Below are positions 9,804 to 22,600 of a DNA stretch of 25,865 nt, one piece after another. The notes under the pieces were generated by a model that was not told where the DNA came from, did no database searches, and saw only the letters and a program-made list of their open reading frames with translations. Where the stretch lies: NCBI GenBank assembly GCA_946534745.1, contig CAMNDA010000423.1:1-25865 (forward strand), written 5' to 3'. The translations under genes were made by a program, and so were the position numbers. Origin of the DNA: an uncultured Verrucomicrobiota bacterium. GTDB taxonomy: Bacteria; Verrucomicrobiota; Kiritimatiellia; RFP12; UBA3636. Positions within the stretch are counted from its first letter, which is position 1. Every line of letters begins with the position of its first letter.

Positions 9804-10571
9804 ATGAAACACACATCGATTCTCCCTGCCGCCGCGCTGGCGGTCCTCGTCCTCTCCTCCGTCCCGGCGGCCCGCGCGGACGAGGCGCCCGCCGCGACCC
9901 CCGCGCCCGCTCCTGCGGCGACCTCCGCCGCCCCCGAGGCGGCCCCGCTTCCCGGTCGCGCCGGCCGGCCCGGCGGCTCGCGCTTCGATTCGCTCCCGGA
10001 GGCGGAGAAGGAGCATATCCGCAAGATGGCGGGGTTCCGCTCCGCGCGCGACGAGGCGGAGCGCGACCTGCTCCGTCTCCGCGACGAGGCGGCAAAGCGC
10101 AAGGAGGCGATCCTCGCGGAGAACGAGGAGGCCAGGAAGCTCCATGGTCGCATTCGGGAGCTGGAGGCCGAGTTCGCCGCCGCCACCAACGCGCTCGAGG
10201 CCATCTACCGCGCGGACGAGGCGCTGACCAATATGGTCGGGAAGGCCGCGGCGCTTCAGAAGGCCGTTGAAAGCGCCCAGACCTCCCTCAACCGGGAGGT
10301 CGCGACCGCAATGCAGCTTCGCATGGCCGCCCAGCGCGCCGCCTACGAAAAGGAGCGCCCCGCCCCGCCCCCGGCGGATCCGGAGGCCCTTACGAACATG
10401 CCGGTTCGTTCCGCGGCGCCGCTCCCCCCCAACCGCGCGCCGGGTCCGGGGATTGCGCTCCCCAGATCGCTCGTCCCCGGCGTTCCCGCGCCCGCGCCCG
10501 CGCCCGCCGCCGCGCCCGCGCCCGCCGCCGCGCCCGCGCCCGCCGCCGCGCCCGCGCCCGCCGCCGAATAA
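9804..10571 (+). CDS. Exported coiled-coil protein with Pro/Ala-rich tail, 255 aa
   Basis: No family was recognised. Visible parts are a Sec signal peptide (1-25, ending PAARA), a Pro/Ala linker (26-60), a long charged helix that should form a coiled coil (about 66-186, rich in Glu, Arg, Ala and Lys with Leu/Ala spacing), and a Pro/Ala tail (186-255) ending in four APAPAA repeats. In layout it resembles periplasmic rod or adaptor proteins whose Pro/Ala segments can span peptidoglycan; this is an analogy, not homology. ATG 9804 is selected because the signal peptide begins there; the upstream in-frame extension overlaps the propeller gene. No Shine-Dalgarno is obvious, so translation may depend on coupling. 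It lies 58 nt after the propeller gene and 55 nt before the giant gene, which suggests a joint role in the same envelope structure. Confidence 0.8.
   Translation: MKHTSILPAAALAVLVLSSVPAARADEAPAATPAPAPAATSAAPEAAPLPGRAGRPGGSRFDSLPEAEKEHIRKMAGFRSARDEAERDLLRLRDEAAKRKEAILAENEEARKLHGRIRELEAEFAAATNALEAIYRADEALTNMVGKAAALQKAVESAQTSLNREVATAMQLRMAAQRAAYEKERPAPPPADPEALTNMPVRSAAPLPPNRAPGPGIALPRSLVPGVPAPAPAPAAAPAPAAAPAPAAAPAPAAE
10488..10565 (+). repeat. 18-bp tandem repeat encoding APAPAA
   Basis: The unit GCGCCCGCGCCCGCCGCC is repeated about four times in a row just before the stop codon and contains only G and C. Copy-number change by slippage would alter tail length in steps of six residues. Confidence 0.85.
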
Positions 10572-10626
10572 CGTCATTTTTCAGACCGAAAGACCCTTTC
10601 CCAAACCGGAAGAAAGAAGAAATGCC

Positions 10627-13600
10627 ATGAAGCAGTTCCTCCTCACCTTCATTCTCCGCTCCCGCCTGCCGCTCGCCGCGCTGGCCCTCGGCCTCGCGCT
10701 GGCCGCCCCGCCGGCCCGCGCCATCACGATCCACAGCGGCGCCATCACGATCGGCGCCGGAGACACGGAGAACATCGCGTTCACGTGCGATGCCTCCGAG
10801 GTCGAGCGGGCGGACGGCAGCGCCAACGGCTCCAGCGTCCGTATGAGCGCCGCCCCGACCGGCGTCGTGGCCTTGTACAAGGTCGCGGCCGACGGCACGC
10901 TCTCGACCGGGGCGTCGATTCCCATGTACGAGACGGTCGGTAGCACGCGCCTTCCGGTGTATGACGGAGAATTCGCGGTCCGCGGCACCGCGCCGGGGAC
11001 GACGACCGTCACGCTTTCGATCGGCGGCGCGACCGCCACGGTCCAGATCACCGTCACGGAGCCGACCAACATCACCTTCCGGGATGGCGCCGGGCAGGCC
11101 GTCTCGACCCTGACCATCCCCGAATCGGACGTGGAGAACGCGGGCCAGCTCCTGCTCGACTTCGGCTACAAGCTTCCGCAGGACGTCGCGTTCGCGGTCA
11201 CGGCGTCCGATGCCGCGAACATCGCGTTCAACACGCCGTTTCCCGTCTACAAGAACGCGTCGTCCGCCACGTTCGGCTTCTCCCCGCTCAACGGTCCGGC
11301 CGGCGTTCTGCTCACCTTCACCGGCGATACCGCCTACACCGAAGGCGCGACGGTCACGGTGAACATCACCAACGTCGCCCCGCGCCTCGAATCCCCGGTT
11401 GGAACGGAGGAGACTCCCTCCAAGACCACCACGCTTCAGGGGGCGACCCACACGTTTACGGCCCGCGCGCGCGACGTTGCGGCCGACACGCTCACCTTCC
11501 ACTGGTTCGTCAACGGCGCCGAGGTCATGACGACGACCGGAACCCCCCAGCTCGGCGGAGCCACCACGTCGAGCGCCGATCTCCAGATCGACAGCGACGA
11601 GACGATCGTCTCCGTCTACGTCGATGACGGCCGGGACACTTCCCGCGAAGGCTTCTGGCAGGTGACGCTCGCCGAGTCGGGCGACATCCTCTTCACGGAC
11701 GAATGCACCATCCAGGCCCTCGTGGCCCGCGGCGGCGTAGCCGGCGCGACGTTCCATCGCGCCGGAAGGGCGGACAACCAGTTTGACGACGTCCCGGCCC
11801 CCCACAGCTACGAGGGCAACAAGTTCCTCACGCCCGGAGCCATCCGCGTGAGCGCCCAGCCCGAGGCCGGCGCCTATCCCTTCGGGTGGTACTTCTCCGA
11901 CACCGCCCTCGCCGCCGACCAGGCCGACCTCTACATCCCCAACCCCAGCACGGCCGCCATCCAGATCAATGTCCCCGGCGCCGGCGCCGGTGCCACGATC
12001 CGCTACTTCGCGTCCTGGCCCTACTTCTCCTACGACGACTTCGGCGACTTCGACCAGGACGGCCTCTCCGATGCGTGGGAGTCCCACTTCCTCGATGCCG
12101 ACAAGTCACAGGCCGACCGCACCTTCGCCAACTGGGAGAACCTTGCCGTCACGCGCGCCACCGGCGAGTACGGCGCATCCGGCACACACTGGGACGGCGA
12201 CGGCACCTGGAACAACCTCTACGACACGCCCGACAACGACCGCATCCCCACCCGCGAGTACGAGGATATCGAGAACGTCTGGACGGACGACCCGCACTAC
12301 GACCCGACGGACGGCATGGTCAACCTCGTCCGCGTGTTCAAGTATCCGCTCACCGGCGACTACGTCGACTACGGCACGCACATCGTCGGCGAGGGCGGCG
12401 GATCCATCGTCACGATCTCCGGCCTCACGTCCTACGAGGCGATCAGCAAGCAGTCGACCGCCACGAAGCCCTTCTTTTCCAACATTCTCGAGTTCCGCGG
12501 CCTGCCCCAATCCGCCTCCGAGGACAAGGACCATCCGGTCTGGCGCTCCTATGGCTATCCCGGCATCATTACCGGCGGCACGCCGGGAACGGAGCAGCAG
12601 GTGATCGCGAACCTCGCGCTGCGCGGCAACTGCCCGGCCACCGACCCGACCGTGGCGGACTCCGACGGAGACATCAAGGAGGACGGCTGGGAGTACTACT
12701 TCTGGACCACGATCCTCTACGAGAACAAGCCCGAGTACTGGCGCGCGTTCGATCCGACCTTCACGCTCTACCCGAACCTCGCTCCCGGCGGCGGCGCCGA
12801 CTTCAAGGCCACCGGCCTCCCGCTCCTGCGCCGCGATCTGGAGGGCTACGAGGCCGAATACGACGGAGGCCTCTTCGTCCGCTACCCCGACCAGACGTTC
12901 GAACCCGAGCTGATCCGCGACGAATGCTACTACGGCAGCCCCAACCTCGACCCGACCACCCGCTCCAACGCGCCCAACTTCCTCACCAACACCCCGGTCG
13001 CGTCCGTCGCCTACTACGAGTCCCCCGACGCCGAGGAGCCCACCCCCGCCGTCGTCTTCCACATGGGCGGCCTCGAGGTCTACACGCGCGACGGACACGT
13101 GGACGCGCTCGGCCGCGCCAAGCTCTTCTTCGATCCGCGCCAGTTCCCCGACTACTACGACGCGTACGGCACCCCCCACATCACCTACAACGGCCAGGAG
13201 GGCACCTATCCCTCCGCCATGACCGGCGACATGGAGCCCGGAGAGATTTCCGGCGCCTACGTCGACTTCCTCACCGGCCAGTTCTTCCTCCCCGGCTACG
13301 ACTACTTCTCCGCCGACATCCAGGCGGTCATCGGCTCCCGAGACGCCACGCTCACCGCGACCTACCGCACCGTGAACGGCCTCTTCCCGAAGAGCTGGCT
13401 TCTCTCCCAGTTCGACCCGATGGATCCGCTCGTCGGCCTCTGGGGCGACAAGTGGGAGGGATATCCCGATTTCGCCGCGATCCTCAACGCCCTCGGGCTT
13501 TCGCCCGCGATGTGGAACTGCACGTCCGACCTCGACGGCGACGGCCTCACCAACTACGAGGAGTACTTCCTCGGCACCAACCCCATGCACTGGGATACCG

Positions 13601-16600
13601 ACAACGACGGCATGCCCGATGGCTGGGAGGTCCTCTTCGAGCTCGATCCGCACAATCCCCGCGACGCCTCCGAGAACCCCGACTGCGACTACATGTACGC
13701 GTCCGGCGGCTACCGCCACTGCGACGCCTTCCTCTACGACTACTTCAACGACACGTTCTGGAACGGCCAGGCCTCCCTCGGCTTCCTCCCCGGCGCCGGC
13801 GCCCATTCCTCGCCCGTCGGCAACTTCAACATCCCCTTCACCTCCCGCGAGGAGTTCTACGTCCAGAAGTGGATGATCGGCAAGGACGACAGCGGCAACT
13901 ACCCGATGTTCGTTGGGGCCGTCTATCCCTCGATGTGGTGGGACTACAACCGCATGCAGCCGATCAAGTCCCTGAACCCCCGCAACGACGACTCCAACGA
14001 GGATCATATCCCCGACGGCTGGGCGCTCTACGCCGGCTACAAGCCCGCGGGCTCGATCGACCTGATCGACCACGTCTGGGCCCCGTTCTACGCCCTGCCG
14101 ATGTTCTGCCCCACGCCCCTGCGCCCCGATCCGGACGACAAGAAGGGCGACGGCCTCGGCTGGCTCGACGAGTTCGAGAACTGGACGATGTTCAACACCC
14201 GCCAGGCCCAGATCGACAACGGCGTCTACCTCGAGGAGAACCAGATGGCCGGCCACTACCACCCGGCTTCCTGGTACCGGCCCCGCGCCGAGGCCTGGAC
14301 CAACAAGCTCTACCCGACCGACCCGTGGCACGGCGACACCGACGGCGACGGCATCCCCGACCCGGCCGAGTACCAGGAGGCCGGCGGCGACAACAACGGC
14401 GACGGCCTGACGCTCCTCAACTTCAACCCCTGCTCGGCCGACACCCGCCTCAACCGCCTCGGCGACGCCTTCAACTACGCCAGCGGCCTCTACGACACCA
14501 CCAACGCCGCCCGCGCCGATCTGCAGGGCGAGTTCGGTCCCTACGGCGATCCCGACGGCGACGGCCTCCCGAACTACCAAGAGTATCTCACGACCGCCGT
14601 CTACGGCTGGCGCTACGACTACTGGTACAGCCCCGACAACCAGGAGCTCTGGGTGCCCTTCGGCGAAAAACAGGCGCCCTACTCCATGAAGGACTCCGAC
14701 CTGACCGCCCAGATCGCCTCCGACCGCTACATCGCCGCCAACTACAGCATCGACCCGATCGTCGTCGACGGCACGCCGGTCATGCGCCTCTACGATGTCG
14801 GCGACCTGATGGATCCGCCCGTTCCGATGCCGGTCGACGCCTATCCCTACGGCAAGTCCGTCCACTTCCAGCCCTATCGCGCCTCCGACTTCTTCCGCGG
14901 CCGGCCGAGCTCGAAGCGCGTGAACGACATCCTCTCCACCGTGGTCCGCCTCGAGAAGCGCTGGCAGCGCGAGATCACGCACGTGAGCAAGGTTCTCGGC
15001 GATCCCGAGTTCATCGACGGCGAGCCCAACATCGTCGAGGTCTCCCACACCGCCGCGGGATGGGACGAGACCTACTCCCCGACGCTCCACGACCTCGAGA
15101 AGGCCGAGGCGGACCCGCAGTTCAAGGTCTCCGTCATCGCCAACTACATGCAGCGCATCTACGCGCTCACGCACGACCGCGACGGCCGCTTCGTGCTCGA
15201 CGAGGACCCCGTCACCGGCGAGCTCAAGTCCACCGCGTTCATCAGCATCGACGAGTTCTACACGCTCTACCCGTCCGCCGAGAACGAGCTGCGCGACTAC
15301 ATGTTCTCCTACGGCCTCTATCCCGCACCGTGGGAGCCGCTCAACGTCCAGATCGTCGACGACCAGGTCCCCGTCCTCTGGGCCTTCGCCCCGCCCGGAA
15401 ACCCGTTCCCGAGCTGCCTGCCGCGCGATCCGGACTCCGACCATGACGGCATGGACGACTACTGGGAGGTCTACCACGGCCTCAACCCGCTCTATGGCGG
15501 CTCGCCCTCCATCGGCGGCGCCGGCTCCTTCCCGGACGCCGACCGCGCCGACAAGCACCCGGACGGCCTCGGCTCCACGCGCGACTGGTACATGCAGCCC
15601 AATCCCGCCTATGTCCGCGTCCTGACCGGCGGCTACGCCATCTCCCGCGAGCCCCGCGCGTTCGCCAACCTTCTGGGCTACGAGATGGAGGCCGCGCACT
15701 ACGACTACAAGACCCGCCCATGGCTCGCCGGCGACCGCTTCGCCGATCCGGACCAGGACGGCCTCGCCAACCAGGAGGAGTGCTACAACTACCTCCTCAA
15801 CGACGTTCTCCACCACACCGACCCGTCCCCCTACTGGTTCACCGACCCGTCCTACGCCGAGTCCTACGTGAACCTCTACTACAAGGTCGACGGCGAACTC
15901 GGCGTGACCTACTGGTGGTGGGACAAGGACCTTATGGACACCGACGGCGACGGTCCGACCTACCTCTTCGACTTCGAGATCGGCGAGGGCTTCGACACCG
16001 ACAACGACAACATCGCCGACAGCATCGAGCTCACGCAGGACGACAACAACGGCGTCACCGACCCGCTCGACCTGGACAGCCCCCGCAAGCGCAAGGCCCT
16101 CTATTTCGACGGCTATGCCGCCGCCCGTACGCGCAACCCGTACTACCACGACAAGTTCTCTCTCACGAGCTACACCGTGGAGTTCTGGGTCCGCCCGCAG
16201 GAGCTGCCGGCCGCCGGCCGCCGCATGACGCTCGTCCAGCGCCCCGTCCTCATGCCGATCGACGATTCGTCCGGCGCCACGCACTGGGACGTCCGCAACA
16301 CGTTCCTCGTCCAGCTCGACGAACTCGGCCGCATCGTCGCCCGCGTCGACAACGACGCCCGCGAGACCGTCGCCTCCGCCACCGCCGTCTCCGCCGGCCG
16401 CCTCGTCCCGAACAAGTGGGCCCACGTCGCCGTCGTGATGGACTCCGTCTCCGACCGGCTGGCGCTCTACGTCAACGGCGAATGCGCCGCGGAGGTCGGA
16501 GCCGCCCTCAAGCCCTGCACGGGAGGCCTGCTCGGCTTCCAGTACCAGTCCCCCGTCGGCCTCGAGGGCCGCTGGGAGAGCGCCAACCTCTACGACTACA

Positions 16601-19600
16601 GCCCCGCGCCGATCGTCCTCGGCGCCTACGACCGCAACCCGTGGGGCATCGTCGGCGGCGTCTACGAGACGTACCCGTGGGGCACGATGAACGCCGGCAT
16701 GTCCTCCATCGCCGGCCAGTACGAGCCCGACTTCGACCCCGAGCAGTACTTCGTCGGCTGGATGGACGAGGTCCGCGTCTGGGACCGCTGCCGCACGCAG
16801 ACCCAGATCAAGAACGACATGACGAAGCGCTACACGAAGGCCGACATCGAGGCCGTCAACCGCAAGCGCCTCGCCTGGGAGCTCGAGGACTGGGACAAGC
16901 AGGATCCCCAGCGCGACCGCGTCGGCACGAACCTCGTCGCCGCGACGCAGCTCTCCGACTGGCCGCAGAAGCTGCTCTACCACTACTCCTTCGACAACCT
17001 GCCGGACGTGATGCCCGCGCGCGACCGCGACACCTCCTTCATGGAGTACTTCACCGCGGACGCCGATCCGTTCCCCGCCGGCTGGCAGAGCGAGACCGTC
17101 TCGGCCTACCGCCCGAACCCGTTCTGGACCGCGCCGATGTGGTACCACTACCGCTCGCTCGTGTTCCCGCACCTGATCCCCTGGTGGTACGCCGCGGAGC
17201 ACCGCTCCAACATCTACACGGACTACAGCTACATCCCGTGGATCGAGAACACCGTCGCCCACATGCCGCAGACGCCGGCGCTCGACATGAAGGGCCTCTT
17301 CCCGAACTGGGATCCGTCCACCTGGACCGTCACGTCCTACCGCTACCGCGCGCCGATGGACTGGATGAGCGATGCCCTCGGGCCGCTGGAATTCGTCCCC
17401 CACCGCCAGGACGACGCCGTGCCCGCGGCCCTGCCCGCCACCGGCTCCACGGACGTCACGCTCGAACGCATCCGGAACTCGATGAACCCCTACGTGATGT
17501 TCTACCGGACCGCGATCACGATCGCCGACGAGACCGCCCCGAACCAGTTCGCCGGCAAGCTCGACCGCTACGGCCGCTACACCGGCATCCCCGTCCTCTC
17601 CGACATGCTGCCGCTCCTGGACGCCGTCGCCGACATCGACGTCCCGATGTGGGACGGCAAGGGCCGCGGCACGGAGCTCGACGCCGTCGACACCGACGGC
17701 GACGGCCTCCCCGACTGGTGGGAGATCGTCCACGGTCTCGACCCGACGATCGGATCGGGCGCCCACGGCGCCTACGGCGACGCGGACGGCGACGGCCTCG
17801 ACAACTGGGCCGAGTATCTGGCCCACACCGATCCGTTCCGCTACGACACCGATGGCGACGGCTACTCCGACTACTACTCCCGCCCCGACGGCCAGAGCCT
17901 CACCTACGGCGAAATGTACGACGACGGCGACGGCATGGACAACGTCTGGGAGGAGAAGTACGGCCTCGATCCGAACCGCTACGACGCCACGGCCGACGCC
18001 GATTCCGACGGCTGGACGAACGGGGAGGAGTTCATGGCCGGTACGGATCCGAGCCGCGCCGATCTGTTCCCCCAGCCCCAGTTCAACGCCACCTTCCACT
18101 ACAGCGGAAACAACTTCGCGGACGCGGAGGGCAACATCGGCATCCCCCACATCGAGACCTACGGCGAGAAGACGGCCGGCCGCAACATGGGCGGCTGGTT
18201 CGACGGCCGGTACCGGTCGCAGAGCTACGAGGCGAGCATCCCGGCCCAGTACCTCGGTTCCCCCTCGAGCTGGGCGGCCCGGACCGAGGCCGGCGACTTC
18301 ACCGTGAGGGTCGGCGGCGTGGACCACACGTTCGGCTGGATCGCGGATCTCGCCAGCTCGCCCATCTCCGGGGACGTCACGGTCTGGTGCTGGTACAATG
18401 CGGGGCTCATCGAGAACCAGGTCAAGCCCTACGAAATGGATCCGGACTACGGCCTCGTCTTCGAGGACAAGGCCACCGGCACGCTGGTCCTGCTGCGCTA
18501 CGCCACGGGCCGCGTGTACGCCGAGGGCGTGGCGTATGCCCCGGTCTCCGCGCAGTACACGGTCGCCGGGCGCGCGTTCCCGTTCACCGTGAAGGGCCTG
18601 TATCGTCTCCCGACCGGACTCCACGACCACATGGTCTCGGGCTACAACCGGTTCCTCGGCTGGCTCGACGTGGACGGCAACCAGGCGTGGACGCCCGGCG
18701 AGCCGATGGGCCTCGGTACGCCGCGGCCGACGATGGTGAGCTGGGACAGCGTCGAGACGACGATTCCGCTCACCGACTCGATCTGGGACTACCCGCGCCT
18801 CATGTGGGAAGCCCCGACGAACGTTCCGGGCATCGGCGAAATGACGTACTTCGTGGACTTCAGCTGGGTCCGCGGCCAGTCGACGGGCTCCGAAACGGAG
18901 ACGGTCGGCGGCGGCAACTCGAACTACGGCAAAACCGGCGACTGGGACAGCGACGGCCTCGAGGACTGGATGGAGGTCCTCGCGGGCACGGCGACCAACT
19001 CCGTCGCGGGCGACCCGAACGACTACTACTCGATCGACCCCGTGTCCGGCTTCTCCTACGGAGAGCTCTACGACGACGGCGACGGCATTCCGACCGTCTG
19101 GGAGCTCAAGTACGGCCTCGATCCCTACCGCTACGACGCGAAGGGCGACCCCGACGACGACGGCTGGTCCAACTACGCCGAGTTCATGGCCGGCACGGAT
19201 CCGACCGTCGCGAGCGACTATCCGCACCCGCGGCTCGCCGCCACGTTCTACTACCACGGCCAGGAAACGGATCTGAACTGCCTCGGGGTCTACTCCTACG
19301 GGCAGAAGACCCAGGGCTCCACGTGGGGCGGCTCCTACGACGGGCGCTACACCTCCACCAAGGGCTTCACCGACGGCGTGTACCTCGGATCCGACGGCTC
19401 CGTCACGCTCGACAAGTACAGCGACGCCGGCGCCGAAGGCACGTTCGCGGTGAACAAGCTCCGCCACGGTCTCATCGAGAGCGCGTCGATCGACGTCTAT
19501 GTCGAGGGCGCGGACGGGGCGATGGAGGTCCGCACCTTCACGATGCAGCAGATCAACCCCGGCATGGGCCTCTTCACGCAGGACGACCTGGGCTGGATCC

Positions 19601-22600
19601 TCATCTCAATCGAGTCCGGCCAGGTCCTCTCCACCGGCAGCTACGTCGGAAAGCTCGCGGATGTCCACACGACCGTGAAGACCTACTCCTTCCCGGTGAC
19701 GTTCACGGACCTCATCCGCAACCCCGAGGGCAACCACACCCACATGGTCGAGGGATCGAACCGGTTCCTCGGCTGGATGGACCTCGACGGAAACCAGGCC
19801 TACGACCAGGGCGAGCCCATGGGCATCGCCCTCTACAGCCCGACGCTCGTCGGCTGGGACTCCACCGCCTTCGAGATCCCGCTCACCGACTCGCTCTGGG
19901 ACTACCCGCGCGTGTCGTGGAACGACTTCGTCCCGACGAACTTCGTGCCGACCGACTACATCGTCCGGTTCCTGATGCAGGGCAAGACGACCTCGGGCAC
20001 GATCACGACCAATACGACCGAGACGACGACGACCGTCGGCATCTACGGCGACCTCGACGGCGACGGTCTCGACGCCTGGATGGAGGCCAAGGCCGGAACC
20101 GATCTCAACAAGGCCGACACGGACGGCGACGGCCGCATCGACTTCGACCAGGTCGATTCCGGGAAAGTCCTCGACACGGCCGGCAAGGCCACGTTCGGCG
20201 AACTGCTCGACGACTGGGACGGCATGCCCGCCCAGTGGGAGATGTCCTTCACGCTCGATCCGCATCTCTTCGACGCGGATTCCGACCTGGACGACGACGG
20301 CTGGTCCAACTACGCCGAGTACATGGCCAACACCGACCCGACCGATCCGGACGACTACCCGAGGCCTCAGTTCGACGTCACGTTCCGCTACGACGGCGAG
20401 GCGAACGGCTCCTCCACGCTCAAGGTTCTCTCCTACAGCGAGAAGCGCCAGGGGACGCACATCGTCGAGTCCAATCCCAGGACGATCTACATGGGCGGTC
20501 TCTACGACGGTCTCTACACGACCCAGGCCAAGGGCTTCGGCAACTTCGCCGACCTCGGCCGCGGCGAGATCGACGGCAAGGACTTCGGCACGTCCAGCTT
20601 CGGCGGCGAGCGCATCGGCTCGGCCTCCCTCACGGTGAACTACATCGCCGAGGAGGGCGGAACGGCCACGAAGACCACCTACCAGCTCCAGCCCTACAAC
20701 GAGAACTTCGGCGTCTTCGTCGACGACGGCGAGGCGTTCATCCTGCTCGAGTACGCGACGGGCCTCATCTACTCGCAGTTCAACTACCAGGTCGACCGCT
20801 CCCGCTCCGAGCAGAACGCCGACGGAACGGTCACCCAGATCTCCGAGACGGTACAGGAAACCTCCTACGACACCAGTCCGCACTACCAGAGCCGCTACAC
20901 GATCGAGTACTCGTCCAGCACGACGCACTACCCGTTCACGATCCGCGGCCTCCAGGCGGCCAACGCCGCCGAGGACACCGGAGCCTACACGGCGCACGAC
21001 CACATGGTCGAGGGCTACAACCGGTTCCTCGGCTGGATGGATCTGGACAACGACAACCAGTGGACCCCGGGCGAACCGATGGGCCTCTCGCTCTTCGACG
21101 CGACTCTTGCCGGCTGGGATTCGGTCGTGACCGAGATTCCGCTCACGGACGAGCTCTTCGGCTTCCCGCGCATCCGCTGGGACGCGCCGACCAACCTGCC
21201 CGCCGTCACGTCCTACCGCGTCTTCATCACCGGCAAGGGCGGCACGGTCGACGCCGGCCCGGCGGACGGCATCGTCGTCGAGGCCCCGCGCACGTTCCTC
21301 CACGAGGGCGACTACATCGAGGCGGGCATCCGCGGCCTCAGCCTCGGCTCCACGGCCAACGGCGTCTACAACTTCACGGTCGTCGCCCGCGACGACGACA
21401 ACGTGACCGCGGAGGTCGTCGTCACGAACGGCGAGTTCCGGCTCAACTCGCGGGAGGTCTACGACACCGCCCGCCGGTCGATGTCCGCGATCTACCCGGT
21501 TGACGGCGCCGTGCTCCGCAATCCGCTCGTCGAACTGCAGTGGAAGATGGACTGGCGCACCGAGGGCGTGTTCGTCACGATCAAGAAGGACGGAACCGCC
21601 GTCACGGGGCTGAACAACCTCTACGTGCCGTTCCCCGTCCGCCACAACAAGGTCACGGACGACGACTACTACTATTCCTTCGTCCCGCAGCTCAAGGACG
21701 GGCGCTCGATCGTGGCGCTCGGCGCGGGCAGCTACACGTGGGAGGTGAAGGAGAACCTCCGCCTCTCCGGCTACACGGCCAAGACGGCGACCGGCTCCTT
21801 CCAGATCTCCACGGGCCAGGACACGACGCGCAGCGTCGCCTCGATCTCCGGAAACGTCCACTACTACGGCCGCCTCGCGAGCGCGGCGGGCGTGTTCGAC
21901 GCGGGCAAGGTCGTGATCCTCGCCTACAAGGTCTCCGACCGCGCCTCGTCCAGCCTGAACGTCTCCGGCGTTCCCGCCGCGAGGGTCACGCGCAACGGAG
22001 CCGGCGCCTTCACCATCCCGAACCTCGAGCCCGGCGCCTACGGCCTCGTCGGCTTCGTGGACGCGAACGGAAACGGCCTGCCCGACGTCGGCGAAACGCA
22101 GGGCATGGCGTTCATGGGCGGCTCCGCCGATCCGATCCAGCTTCCCGAGTGGTTCAAGCCGATCCGCATCGCGGTGAAGGACGGGACCGCCGTCCCGGTG
22201 GAGGATGTCCACATCGTTCTGCGCGACCGCGACACGAACGGCGACGGCGTCCCCGAGATCTTCTCCGGCACGCTGGCGCAGTACAGGGCGAAGGCGGTCG
22301 TCACCGTCCCCGCCACGGCCGCGACGAACTGGGTGAGCACCGCCGTGTTCGACCCGAACTTCAAGCCCTACAGCTCCCGCACGACCAAGACCACCTCCAC
22401 TTCCGGCGGCGGCTCCGAGACGACGGGCGGCGCCGAGTGGCAGTTCGCGGTCCACGCGCCGCGCACGTTCCTGCACGAGGGCGATCTCGAGCGCGTCGCG
22501 ACCTACGGCTTCGACCTCGGCCAGGCCAACGCCGCCGACTTCACGTGGGAGGTCATCGCGACGGACGGCTACCATTCCGAGACGAACGCGGGCGGTTCCT

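Noticed and set aside
10267..10626. In-frame 120-codon upstream extension of the giant gene
   Set aside because: It overlaps the coiled-coil gene in another frame, is Pro/Arg low-complexity and would hide the signal peptide that starts at 10627.
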